Origin: RUG11894 sp964344335
GTDB taxonomy: Bacteria > Bacillota > Clostridia > Peptostreptococcales > Anaerovoracaceae
NCBI GenBank assembly: GCA_964344335.1
Contig: CAYFMW010000009.1
Location: forward strand, 1-44,258
Direction of reading: 5' to 3'
DNA length: 44,258 nt
Below are positions 17,318 through 25,068 of the stretch, piece by piece. A program made the translations under genes and the position numbers. Positions within the stretch are counted from its first letter, which is position 1, and each line of letters begins with the position of its first letter. The notes beneath the pieces were generated by a model. It made no database searches and had not been told where the DNA came from. It saw only the letters and a program-made list of their open reading frames with translations.

Positions 17318-17977
17318 CTAGCGCATGGACTTCAGCTCAGGGCTGATTATGAGCTCCGCTTCGGTCGCCGCCTGAATCTCCTCAAGGGAGAAATCAGGGT
17401 TGTACTCTATCATCACAAGACCCTCCGGACGCACATCCAATACGCACATCTCGGTTATAATCTTGGTGACGCAATTGACAGCAGTATAAGGCAGGCGGCA
17501 TTTCTTAAGAATCTTAGGTCTTCCCTTTGCCGTATGCTCCATAGCGACTATCACATGCTTAGCCCCTACGAGCAGGTCCATCGCACCGCCCATGCCGGGC
17601 ATCATCTTTCCGGGTATTATCCAGTTTGCGAGCGAACCCTCGGCATCCACCTCGAGACCGCCCAGAATAGTGGCGTCGACATGGCCTCCGCGTATGAGTC
17701 CGAAGGAAGTGGCCGAATCTATAAATGATCCTCCCGGAGCCACTGCGGAAGGTCTGCCGCCGGCATCCACCACATGGCGAGCATCGATATTTTCGTCCGT
17801 AACCGTTCCGACTCCTATTATGCCGTTCTCCGACTGAAGTGTAACCTTTACATCTTCAGGAAGATAATTCGGCACCAGAGTGGGAAGTCCGATTCCCAGG
17901 TTTACAACATCACCGTCATTCAATTCCTTTGCTACACGCTGAGCAATAAAAGCTCTTATCTGATCCCTGTCCATCAT
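17318..17977 (-). CDS. ctfB: CoA transferase beta subunit (acetate/acetoacetate/butyrate type)
   Basis: Small subunit of a class I CoA transferase, 219 residues. The catalytic glutamate lies in the family motif LQSENGIIGVG; GLPTLVPNYLPEDV and GMGGAMDLLVGAKHV are also typical of AtoA/CtfB/ScoB. It would exchange CoA between an acyl-CoA and acetate, butyrate or acetoacetate in the cytoplasm. The ATG overlaps the stop of the alpha-subunit gene (ATGA), ensuring equal synthesis. It ends the operon, 54 bp before a strong terminator. Substrate preference cannot be read from the sequence. Confidence 0.92.
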   Translation of the reverse strand: MMDRDQIRAFIAQRVAKELNDGDVVNLGIGLPTLVPNYLPEDVKVTLQSENGIIGVGTVTDENIDARHVVDAGGRPSAVAPGGSFIDSATSFGLIRGGHVDATILGGLEVDAEGSLANWIIPGKMMPGMGGAMDLLVGAKHVIVAMEHTAKGRPKILKKCRLPYTAVNCVTKIITEMCVLDVRPEGLVMIEYNPDFSLEEIQAATEAELIISPELKSMR

Positions 17978-18666
17978 AAATATTTACCTCCTTCCACAAC
18001 ATAGTCTACTAGTATAGCGGAAGTTCTAACATCTTCAGGGGCTATCTCGCCTATCTCCACAATCTCCTCCGCTTCGGCAATTACCGTTTCCGCGGCGGTC
18101 GCCATAACGATGTTAAAGTTACTGCTGTCTCCCTTGTACCAGACATTGCCGGCCTTATCTATCTTCGCTCCTGCGATTATCGCAAAATCGGCTTTAATCG
18201 GCTTCATGAGCAGATAATCCCGTCCTTCTATGTTCTGCTTTCCGAGACAATAAGGGCTGTCTTCTATGATGGTTCCCACTCCTGTAGGAGTTAGGACTCC
18301 ACCGAGGCCCGCTCCGTAAGCACGAATCATTTCGGCAAATGAACCCTGAGGTATCAAATAGACTTCGAGAGTTTTTTCGATCATGGACTGCTGGGCGACT
18401 TCGGGATTGAGACCGACATGGGTCGCAATCAGCGTTTTAACCTGCTTATTATGCACAAGCTTGGCCACGCCGTAGAAATCTCCGCCGTCCGGGCCGTTCG
18501 GCATGGCGGCGTCGTTGCATATTAAGGTGAGATCCTTTACTCCGCTTTTAGAAAGGGCGTCTACAAAGGCATGAGCATTTCCGCAGCCCATAAAGCCCCC
18601 CACCATTATGCTCGCTCCGTCAGGTATCAACTTCACGGCTTCTTCAATTGTTACGAATTTTGGCAT
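17974..18666 (-). CDS. ctfA: CoA transferase alpha subunit (acetate/acetoacetate/butyrate type)
   Basis: Large subunit partner of the adjacent beta subunit, 230 residues. Characteristic segments are IPDGASIMVGGFMGCGNAHA near the N terminus, LIPQGSFAEMIRAYGAGLGG and LGKQNIEGRDYLLMKPIKAD. It is the usual AtoD/CtfA type and couples translationally to ctfB. On the upstream side it follows a decayed 3-hydroxybutyrate dehydrogenase gene by 33 bp, so the operon once linked acetoacetate/3-hydroxybutyrate conversion with CoA transfer. A ribosome site AAGGAGG precedes the ATG. Confidence 0.92.
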   Translation of the reverse strand: MPKFVTIEEAVKLIPDGASIMVGGFMGCGNAHAFVDALSKSGVKDLTLICNDAAMPNGPDGGDFYGVAKLVHNKQVKTLIATHVGLNPEVAQQSMIEKTLEVYLIPQGSFAEMIRAYGAGLGGVLTPTGVGTIIEDSPYCLGKQNIEGRDYLLMKPIKADFAIIAGAKIDKAGNVWYKGDSSNFNIVMATAAETVIAEAEEIVEIGEIAPEDVRTSAILVDYVVEGGKYL

Positions 18667-18699
18667 AATTCCTCCTTGTATTTTTATTGAAATTATTGA

Positions 18700-19170
18700 C
18701 TAGTTAGCGGTCCAGCCGCCGTCTATCGGCAGAGATATACCCGTTATGCTTTCCGCTGGATCGGAGCACAAGAACACGAATACATCCGCAACCGTGGCCG
18801 GGTCAAGCATTTTTTTGATAGCTGCCTTGGACAGCATGATGTCGGATATTACCTTTTCCTCGGGTATATTATGAGTCTTGGCCTGAGCGGCTATCTGACC
18901 TTCCACCAGCGGGGTCATAACATAGGCCGGGCAGATGCAATTGACTGTTATCCCAAAAGGCCCGCCCTCCAGAGCGGCAGTTTTCGTCATTCCGAAAAGT
19001 CCGTGCTTTGCAGTTACATAACAGGACTTGAATTCGGAAGCGACAAGACCGTGAATGGAGCTCAGGTTGACAATTCTGCCCTTCGCTCCTTCTTTGCAAA
19101 GGCGCGTAGCGATGGCTTTTCCGATGCCGCTTGCACCTCCGGTTATCAGTGCAACTTTACCTTAAATCAT
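18700..19170 (-). pseudogene. 3-Hydroxybutyrate dehydrogenase (SDR), broken by stop codon and internal deletion
   Basis: A good ribosome site (GAGAGGAGGAG) precedes an ATG at 19170, but codon 3 is TAA. The same frame then continues as a recognisable short-chain dehydrogenase: KVALITGGASGIGKAIA (NAD-binding TGxxxGIG), then jumps near 19080 from LCKEGAK directly to GRIVNLSSIHG, the SCYVTAK active-site YxxxK, and a normal C terminus ending SLPIDGGWTAN. About 100 residues, including the NNAG region, are missing from a usual 255-260. The C-terminal part resembles BdhA. An internal ATG at 18990 could start a 96-residue fragment without NAD site. I regard it as non-functional. Confidence 0.85.
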
Positions 19171-19375
19171 TTTTCTCCTCCTCTCTATTATGAACAAGCA
19201 CCATCTCTTCGGGCGCTAAAATGTACGCCCTCGAGTCGAATTGCTGTCAGTTTAAAAACTTTAAATAAGTTTCCACTTTAAATATACCGGCATCGATTCG
19301 GCAACAGAATATCTACTCCTGCAATTAATAGTTTATACCCCAAGCACACTAAATTCAATGCTATTTTATGTGTTT
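19171..19375. other. Intergenic region upstream of the bdh remnant
   Basis: Between the diguanylate cyclase stop and the broken dehydrogenase. It has a small GGGCG/CGCCC hairpin about 60 bp before the bdh ribosome site and several weak -10-like words (such as TATAAA after TTGAAT with 15-bp spacing), but no convincing promoter or terminator. It presumably holds the promoter of the ctfAB operon. Confidence 0.4.
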
Positions 19376-20869
19376 TTACTCTTGTCGCCTTCTGTCATTA
19401 GCGTTTCTGCGGTAGTACTCCGCCTTACTCGCATACATCAGCTCGTCCGCCAAAGCCTCAATTTCGACGAAAGACAGTTCCGGATGCTCGACTGCGGCCA
19501 CAAAGCCGTAAGAGACTGCGAGATTTTTAACCCGTTCCCCCTCCCAGTTTTCGAGCTCCGCATCGAAACGACTGAGCATCATGTGAGCATCTTCCAAGCT
19601 GCCGTGTATTATTACCGAAAATTCATCTCCGCCGTTTCGATATATCTTCGAATTTTTGTTGAATGCGTTCTTCATGCATTGTGCGGCACCCTTAAGCAGC
19701 TCGTCGCCTGCGGCATGCCCCAGATTATCGTTGCAGTTTTTGAGTCCGTTAACATCCAACGACACCAAAACCAAATCCCCCATTCCCTTTCCCGCTTTCA
19801 GGCGCTCAGAATCCTCCTCGTAGGCCCTCCTGTTAAAGAGCATCGTAAGAGAATCCATATAGGCTTTGTCGCTGACCTCGTCGAAAGCGCGGCGGCTCCT
19901 TTTGAACTGGCGTAATCTTACAAAGATGTCTATTGCTATCGAGATAAGTATTATCAAGGCAGCTACGCCCAAAAGCTTGTTGCGCAGATTGGTGGTCCCG
20001 GCGGTTATCAGACTGTTATCTATGGCATTTACCACATACCATCCGCTGGTATTGATCTCCTGGAAATATATAGCTCTATTTACCCCGTCATAATCGGATA
20101 TGACCATGCCCTGTCTGTCATTTTTTATAACTTCGACTATCTTGGGATAATCGGAAAGGCCGGCGTCGTCCAGTCTCAGTGGGGTTTCTTCGTAGTAGAA
20201 AGACTCCTTGTCGGGATGAATTATAACTCCCATATCCGAATCGACAAGAAAAGCGTAGGAATTTTCGAGGGTGGATTCATTTGCGAAAAATTCTGTCAGA
20301 GAGTCCACGAACACATCTATTGCCAGCACACCTATCATCCTGGTGTCTCGCATCACACGCTTTGAGAGGGTTATTACGAGTCTTCCGGAGTCGAGGTCGC
20401 GGTAGGCGGTTGAATATATAACATCGTCGGTAGCGCTCGCCTCTACATACCACTTCCTCTGTCTGTAATCTATGTCCGGATCCTCGACCAGATTATCGTA
20501 ACCGGTAGCGGATGCCATCACATTGCCGGTCGATGTAAAGTAAATATCATATACATAGGGATCATTCTTTGCTTCCAAATAGGATGCCAGATATCCCTGA
20601 ATTTCCTTGCGGCTCGCCTTTTCGCCGGCAATGACGAAGCACTGGTTCTCTAAAGTCAGCTTGTTTTCAGAAAACCACTGCATGGCGACATGCGCCTTCG
20701 TATCGGTTATGAGCTTGTAGTTGAACACGGCCAATTCGTTGATGGCCTTGGAAGAAATCAAAAATGAAGCCTGCGCCATAACCACCATGCACAGTGCTGT
20801 TATAATCAGAGCAATTGCGATAGAGCGAAGAAAAAAAGGCTCTGCGGGTTTGTCACCTTCTCTTTTCAT
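19376..20869 (-). CDS. Membrane diguanylate cyclase with extracellular dCache sensor
   Basis: Makes cyclic di-GMP from GTP at the membrane in response to an external ligand. The 497 residues consist of a membrane helix at about 15-35, an extracellular double-Cache-like domain (about 40-285, with YRQRKWYVEASATDDVIYS and AIDVFVDSLTEFF segments), a second helix near 292-310, and a GGDEF domain whose signature GGDEF is intact at residues 413-417. The RxxD inhibitory site five residues before the motif is absent, so product feedback at that site is unlikely. Start: ATG preceded by GGGAGG with 9-nt spacing. It stands alone, so its target process cannot be read from context. Confidence 0.92.
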   Translation of the reverse strand: MKREGDKPAEPFFLRSIAIALIITALCMVVMAQASFLISSKAINELAVFNYKLITDTKAHVAMQWFSENKLTLENQCFVIAGEKASRKEIQGYLASYLEAKNDPYVYDIYFTSTGNVMASATGYDNLVEDPDIDYRQRKWYVEASATDDVIYSTAYRDLDSGRLVITLSKRVMRDTRMIGVLAIDVFVDSLTEFFANESTLENSYAFLVDSDMGVIIHPDKESFYYEETPLRLDDAGLSDYPKIVEVIKNDRQGMVISDYDGVNRAIYFQEINTSGWYVVNAIDNSLITAGTTNLRNKLLGVAALIILISIAIDIFVRLRQFKRSRRAFDEVSDKAYMDSLTMLFNRRAYEEDSERLKAGKGMGDLVLVSLDVNGLKNCNDNLGHAAGDELLKGAAQCMKNAFNKNSKIYRNGGDEFSVIIHGSLEDAHMMLSRFDAELENWEGERVKNLAVSYGFVAAVEHPELSFVEIEALADELMYASKAEYYRRNANDRRRQE

Positions 20870-21032
20870 GTACAGATGAACCTCCCTAAAAAAATCTGAT
20901 TATGTAATTATATAGATAAATAAGTATTTCATGATTTTTCTAACATGCAAATTTGAGGCCGGCAATTTTACTTTGTTTTTACAGTTTTTGCTTGCCTTCG
21001 CAGCAGTTGCGCGCAGCTTTTCCTCATTCGAC

Positions 21033-21062
21033 TTGCGCGAGGGCCGCCGGAGGATATATACT
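21033..21062 (+). promoter_or_regulatory. Possible selD promoter
   Basis: TTGCGC (21033-21038), 18-bp spacer, TATACT (21057-21062), followed by the selD ribosome site AAAGGAGGTGGG. The -35 is a partial match. The 163 bp between this and the diguanylate cyclase start contain no other feature that I can support. Confidence 0.4.
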
Positions 21063-21099
21063 CTTTTTATGCGTGAGCCGAATGAAAGGAGGTGGGATC

Positions 21100-22140
21100 G
21101 TGAACAAAGACAAAATTAAACTTACAGAACTCGCAAGCTGCGCAGGTTGAGCGGCCAAAGTCGGAGCAGGAGTTCTTGCTCAGATATTGGACGGAATGAA
21201 TATGCACGACGACCCCGCACTTTTAGCCGGCTTCGATAAGAGTGAAGATGCCTGCGTCTACAAGATAACGGAGGATTTGGCGATAGCACAGACCGTCGAC
21301 TTCTTCCCTCCGATAGTTGACGACCCCTACACATTCGGCGCAATCGCCGCCTGTAACTCGCTTTCCGATATCTACGCGATGGGCGGAGAGCCAAAGACCT
21401 GCCTTAATATAATGGGCGTTCCGGAGGAGATGGACAAGTTTCATGTCCGGGAGATACTGAGGGGGGGCTACGATAAAGTTTACGAAGCGGGAGCGGTCAT
21501 AGCCGGAGGACATACGATAATAGACCCGGAGCCCAAGTACGGGCTCTGCGTTACGGGCTTCGTACACCCCGAAACATTCTTCAGAAATAACGGAGCCAAG
21601 CCCGGCGATGTGCTGATACTCACCAAACCCATAGGCATCGGTCTGATTACAACCGCAGCCAAAGCCGATATGGCATCGGAAGAGGGCCTTGCCTTAGCGA
21701 TAAAATGCATGACGGAGCTGAATAAAAACGCCCGCGATGTGCTGGTCAAATACAAGGTTCACGCCTGCACGGATGTTACGGGCTTCGGTTTTATGGGTCA
21801 CCTGTACGAGATGATAATCGGATCGGAAGTCGCCGCTGAAATATACAGCAGCGAAGTCGATATAATCCCCGAATCGCTGGATCTGGCCTCGATGGGAATG
21901 ATTCCCGCAGGAGCCTACCGCAACCGCAGCTACTGCGACTTTGCCGTAGATGCCGGAGATGTCCCGGTCAGCGTTCAGGATGTGATGTACGATCCTCAGA
22001 CTTCCGGAGGCCTGTTGGCCGCGGTCGCCGCAGAGGATGCCGATGCCTGCCTCGAGGAACTCAAGGGTAAGGTAATTTCCGCCCAAAGGGTGGGAAAAGT
22101 AATCGAGTACGAGGGCGGTAAAAGCATATTTCTGCTCTAG
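21100..22140 (+). CDS. selD: Selenide, water dikinase (selenophosphate synthetase), itself a selenoprotein
   Basis: Makes selenophosphate from selenide and ATP for selenocysteine and selenouridine synthesis. The frame opens at GTG 21100, six nt after AAAGGAGGTGGG, and reads through an in-frame TGA at 21148-21150 as residue 17: ...ELASCAGUAAKVGAGVL. In non-selenoprotein SelDs this position is the catalytic Cys (GCGCK in E. coli); Sec here is well known in Clostridia and elsewhere. With Sec the protein has 346 residues, the normal SelD length, with ATP-binding AIRS domains continuing to AVAAEDADACLEEL. Naive gene callers would start at the internal ATG 21187 and lose the active site. It implies that selA, selB and selC exist elsewhere in the genome. 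Confidence 0.95.
21164..21181 (+). promoter_or_regulatory. SECIS-like hairpin for Sec insertion in selD
   Basis: GAGCAGG, loop AGTT, CTTGCTC: seven pairs with one G-U, beginning 13 nt after the TGA at 21148-21150. The apical loop is about 20 nt from the UGA and has a G followed by U, as in bacterial SECIS elements recognised by SelB. Confidence 0.75.
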
Positions 22141-22156
22141 CATATTCCGAAAAAGC

Positions 22157-22184
22157 ATCCCCGCTTGCGTCAGCAGGCGGGGAT
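22157..22184. terminator. Bidirectional terminator between selD and the MinD-like gene
   Basis: ATCCCCGCTTGC, loop GTCA, GCAGGCGGGGAT: twelve pairs with one T-G. On the minus strand it is followed by GCTTTTT and terminates the MinD-like gene; on the plus strand the following T-run is weaker. The two genes converge here. Confidence 0.8.
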
Positions 22185-22190
22185 ACTTTA

Positions 22191-22907
22191 TTAAAATATT
22201 CTACAGGCTATATTGGAGAAATTCTTCGCGATGTACGAGTTCTGAGCTATTACCACGGGAGTTCCCGAATTATTGCCGCTGTGGATGTTCTCGTCCCAGG
22301 GTATAATTCCGGCCATGGGAATTCTCATATTCCTGTCTATCTTCTCCATATCAGGGACCGCAGCGCTCGCATGGAGCTTCCTGTCGACCTTGTTAACTAT
22401 ATAGCAACGCTTCCTTATCCCAAGCGCCTCGAGCCTTCTGTCCATCGTGTCCGCATTGCGCAGGGCAACGAAATCGGGGACTAGAACCACTATCCCGATA
22501 TCAGCGGCAGGTGCGACACATTCGAGAACTGCGCCCATATTGAGAGGCATGTCCACCAACAGATAATCGAAGCGATTCTTAAGAAGGGCAAAAAGACCTT
22601 TTATGTGATCTGCGCTTATTCCGTCGATATTCTTGAATTGCGGACAGGGCAGCATATACAGCTCTCCGAAGCGCTCGTCGCGCGCGAGGGCTCTTTCGAC
22701 TCTGCATACACCCGTAAAGACATCTCCCAAATCGAAAAGACAGCGGTCTTCCATACCCATATAGATATCCAGGTTGCGAAGACCCATATTGAAATCCACG
22801 AGCACAACCCGGGCACCTTTCAACGCGAGTGTGGCACCCAGATTTATCGCGACCGTAGTTTTTCCCACCCCTCCTTTACCGGAGCTAATAAGAGCAACTT
22901 TTCCCAT
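22191..22907 (-). CDS. MinD/FlhG-like ParA-superfamily ATPase
   Basis: A 238-residue deviant Walker A ATPase: ALISSGKGGVGKTTVAINLG at the N terminus, VDFNMGLRNLDIYMG as in MinD, and YLLVDMPLN as the Walker B region. The sequence order and the LRNLD signature are those of MinD/FlhG. MinD normally has a C-terminal amphipathic membrane-targeting helix such as KGFLKRLFG; here the C terminus ends ...NFSNIACRIF without a clear one, and no minC or minE neighbour is present. A solitary positioning or regulatory ATPase is more likely than the division-site MinD. Ribosome site GGAAGGA precedes the ATG; a strong terminator follows. Confidence 0.75.
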   Translation of the reverse strand: MGKVALISSGKGGVGKTTVAINLGATLALKGARVVLVDFNMGLRNLDIYMGMEDRCLFDLGDVFTGVCRVERALARDERFGELYMLPCPQFKNIDGISADHIKGLFALLKNRFDYLLVDMPLNMGAVLECVAPAADIGIVVLVPDFVALRNADTMDRRLEALGIRKRCYIVNKVDRKLHASAAVPDMEKIDRNMRIPMAGIIPWDENIHSGNNSGTPVVIAQNSYIAKNFSNIACRIF

Positions 22908-23016
22908 TTCAGTCCTTCCGAAGCAAAATATCTCAATGTGTAAGTAATTCTAACACCAAAAGGACATATATTAAAGGTAAAAAACTATTTATGCTCAAAA
23001 CTTTCCCGTTTTTCCT

Positions 23017-23739
23017 TCAGATAATCCCCTCCTTAGCCATGCTGACCCAAGTTCCGTCTCCTACGACTACATGGTCCACCACCCTTATCCCCAGCACCTT
23101 TCCCGCCTCGGAAAGCTGGCAGGTAATCCTTATGTCCGCATCCGAAGGAGTCGGGTCGCCGCTTGGGTGATTGTGCACCAGTATCACCGCATAAGCAGCT
23201 CGCCTCACCGCATTTGCGAAGACCTCTCTGGGCTGCGCGGAAGAAGAACTGATGCCTCCTTTTGAAATATCGTCCTCCATTATGAGCTCGTTCTTAACAT
23301 TTATGAGCGCAACCTTTAAATGTTCCTTTTTAAGGTAGCGCATGCGCGGCATAAAGAAGGCAGCCACCTTAGAGGGCGAATCGAGGCATACCTTTTCCCC
23401 GGGCGGACTGCACGCGGCCCTCTTGCCAAGTTCTATCGCCGCCGAGATTACGCAGGCCTTGGCGACCCCTATGCCCTGAACATTCATAAACTCTTCGGGT
23501 TGATAGGCCGCGAAGGCCCCTATCCTGCCGCTTTCCAGTGCCAGCAGCCTTGCCGCCAAAGAAAGAGCGGACTCCCCCTTTACTCCCGAGGAGATCAGCA
23601 CCGCGAGCAGTTCCGCGTTCGACAAGCTCTGCACGCCGCAGCTCATTATCTTCTCCCTTGGTCTCTCGCTTGCAGGCAGCTCCTTGAGTGAAAAGCCGTT
23701 CCGCTCCTGCCCGCAGATATTCGCATATCCTCTTTTCAT
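23017..23739 (-). CDS. radC: RadC-family JAB/MPN protein
   Basis: A 240-residue RadC (YeeS-like) protein: N-terminal helix-hairpin-helix (SLSNAELLAVLISSG...FMNVQGIGVAKAC) and a JAMM metalloenzyme domain with HNHPSGDPTPSDAD carrying the zinc-binding His and Asp residues. The biochemical role is unresolved; early claims of DNA repair were withdrawn for E. coli. I choose the ATG at 23739, with GGGAGGA 6 nt upstream, rather than the in-frame start 60 nt earlier, which lies inside the preceding gene's end. The ribosome site is in the 3' arm of a terminator-like hairpin. Last gene of nrdR-cmk-maf-radC. Confidence 0.9.
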   Translation of the reverse strand: MKRGYANICGQERNGFSLKELPASERPREKIMSCGVQSLSNAELLAVLISSGVKGESALSLAARLLALESGRIGAFAAYQPEEFMNVQGIGVAKACVISAAIELGKRAACSPPGEKVCLDSPSKVAAFFMPRMRYLKKEHLKVALINVKNELIMEDDISKGGISSSSAQPREVFANAVRRAAYAVILVHNHPSGDPTPSDADIRITCQLSEAGKVLGIRVVDHVVVGDGTWVSMAKEGII

Positions 23740-23769
23740 AAAAAATCCTCCCGCTTCCCGCAGGAGGAT
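23740..23769 (-). terminator. Terminator-like hairpin overlapping the radC ribosome site
   Basis: Minus strand ATCCTCCTGC, loop GGGAA, GCGGGAGGAT, then TTTTT: ten pairs (one T-G) and a T-run directly before the radC ATG. The 3' arm holds the GGAGG Shine-Dalgarno. It can act as an intrinsic terminator between maf and radC or hide the ribosome site. Confidence 0.75.
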
Positions 23770-23792
23770 ATTGTAGCATATATCTGGAATTT

Positions 23793-24398
23793 TTACCAAT
23801 TTTTGATAATTTCTTTTATCCTTCCGTAGGGAAACCCGATTACAGTATCCACATTGCCTTCCACCTTTTCGATGTACTTACCGAATCCTCCCTGAATCGC
23901 ATAGGCCCCGGCCTTATCCATGGGCTCTCCGCTAGCTATATACTCCGAAATCACATCGTCATCGTAATCTTTGAAGTGCACCTCCGAGGAATCGCAAAAA
24001 ACTTCCCTTCTCCCGCTCTTCGGCTCATAGATGCAGACTCCCGTATAAACGATATGCACCCTTCCTGAAAGTTCCCGAAGTATGCGTGCGGCATCCTCTT
24101 CATCGCGCGGCTTTCCGATGAGCTCCTCCTCCAGCGCGACGACCGTATCCGCGGAGAGAAGCAGGTCGAAATCCTCAAGTTCGCTTCCCTGCGCTTCCCT
24201 GAGCTTTAAAACCGCGCAGGCGCTCAGGTTCTTGCGCAGCGCCAGCGCCATGGCCGTCCGCGCGGGGCTGAGCTTCGTCTTAATCTCCTCGCTGCAGGAA
24301 GGCTTTACGACCTCGAAATTCACCCCGTCCGCAGCCAGCATTTCTATGCGCCTTGGCGAGCCGGAGGCCAGAGCAAGCCTAATCTTTTTTATGTCCAT
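23793..24398 (-). CDS. maf: Maf family nucleotide pyrophosphatase
   Basis: House-cleaning NTP pyrophosphatase acting on dTTP/UTP or modified nucleotides. The 201 residues begin IRLALASGSPRRIEML, the defining Maf motif SxSPRR, followed by DLLLSADTVVALEEELIGKPRDEEDA and the C-terminal GKYIEKVEGNVDTVIGFP segment. Compared with YhdE/YceF, the ADTVV and SGSPRR residues are conserved. The start overlaps the end of cmk by 20 nt. Function as a septum inhibitor (B. subtilis) has been proposed; the enzymatic role is better supported. Confidence 0.92.
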   Translation of the reverse strand: MDIKKIRLALASGSPRRIEMLAADGVNFEVVKPSCSEEIKTKLSPARTAMALALRKNLSACAVLKLREAQGSELEDFDLLLSADTVVALEEELIGKPRDEEDAARILRELSGRVHIVYTGVCIYEPKSGRREVFCDSSEVHFKDYDDDVISEYIASGEPMDKAGAYAIQGGFGKYIEKVEGNVDTVIGFPYGRIKEIIKNW

Positions 24399-25068
24399 GC
24401 AAATCCATCCTCTTAGCGTCTATAATATCCGACATCAGCGAGACTACCTGCTCTATGTTCATCCGGGTCGAATCTATCTCGATTGCGTCGTCAGCCTTCT
24501 TGAGCGGGCGAAACTCCCTTTGGGAATCCTGGCGATCCCTCTTTTCAATCTCGGCTTTTACCTCGTCGAAGTCCGCGGATTCACCCTTCGCTTGAAGCTC
24601 CAGCATGCGCCTGCGGGCGCGCTCGTCGGAAGAGGCCGTCAGAAAGAATTTGACATCCGCATTCGGAAACACCACCGTTCCGATGTCCCTTCCGTCCATC
24701 ACGACGCTCTTCTCCTCGCCCATGGCCTGCTGCAAGGCGGTCAGCTTGTATCGGATTGCGGGCACCGCTGAGGAAGGCGATGAGAGCGCACTTATCTCGG
24801 GCGTCCTTATCAGGCCGCTTACATCCTCTCCGTCGAGGATCGTGCGCCCGGGCTCGAAATCTATACGAGTATCTTCGAGCATTCTTTCTAAAGCCTCGTC
24901 ATCGCGATAATCTGTTCCTGTCCTTACGAGCTTTAGAGCGACCGCTCTATACATCGCACCTGTATCTATGTAGTCGGCGCCGATGCGCGCCGAAAGCAGC
25001 TTGGCCGCACTGCTCTTGCCCGCTCCCGCGGGTCCGTCTATGGCCACTGTCAATTTTTCTTTATTCAT
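24379..25068 (-). CDS. cmk: Cytidylate kinase
   Basis: Phosphorylates CMP/dCMP with ATP. The 229 residues show the P-loop VAIDGPAGAGKSSAAKLL, the acceptor-binding region YIDTGAMYRAVAL, and the LID-type KFFLTASSDERARRR, with VMDGRDIGTVVFP before it, all standard for Cmk. It overlaps the nrdR stop by 8 nt and the maf start by 20 nt. Nucleotide metabolism and NrdR control sit naturally in the same operon. Confidence 0.96.
   Translation of the reverse strand: MNKEKLTVAIDGPAGAGKSSAAKLLSARIGADYIDTGAMYRAVALKLVRTGTDYRDDEALERMLEDTRIDFEPGRTILDGEDVSGLIRTPEISALSSPSSAVPAIRYKLTALQQAMGEEKSVVMDGRDIGTVVFPNADVKFFLTASSDERARRRMLELQAKGESADFDEVKAEIEKRDRQDSQREFRPLKKADDAIEIDSTRMNIEQVVSLMSDIIDAKRMDLHGHKKD

Noticed and set aside
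19162..19164. The in-frame stop at codon 3 of the dehydrogenase could be a recoded codon
   Set aside because: It is TAA, not TGA, no SECIS-like hairpin follows, and the same gene also has a deletion of about 100 residues.
21187..22140. selD starting at the internal ATG 21187
   Set aside because: It lacks a ribosome site and would lose the active-site loop; the longer frame from GTG 21100 with a Sec codon has a strong Shine-Dalgarno and the family length.
23017..23799. radC starting at the upstream in-frame codon (23799)
   Set aside because: That start overlaps maf and its extra 20 residues are encoded by the terminator hairpin; the ATG at 23739 has the ribosome site.
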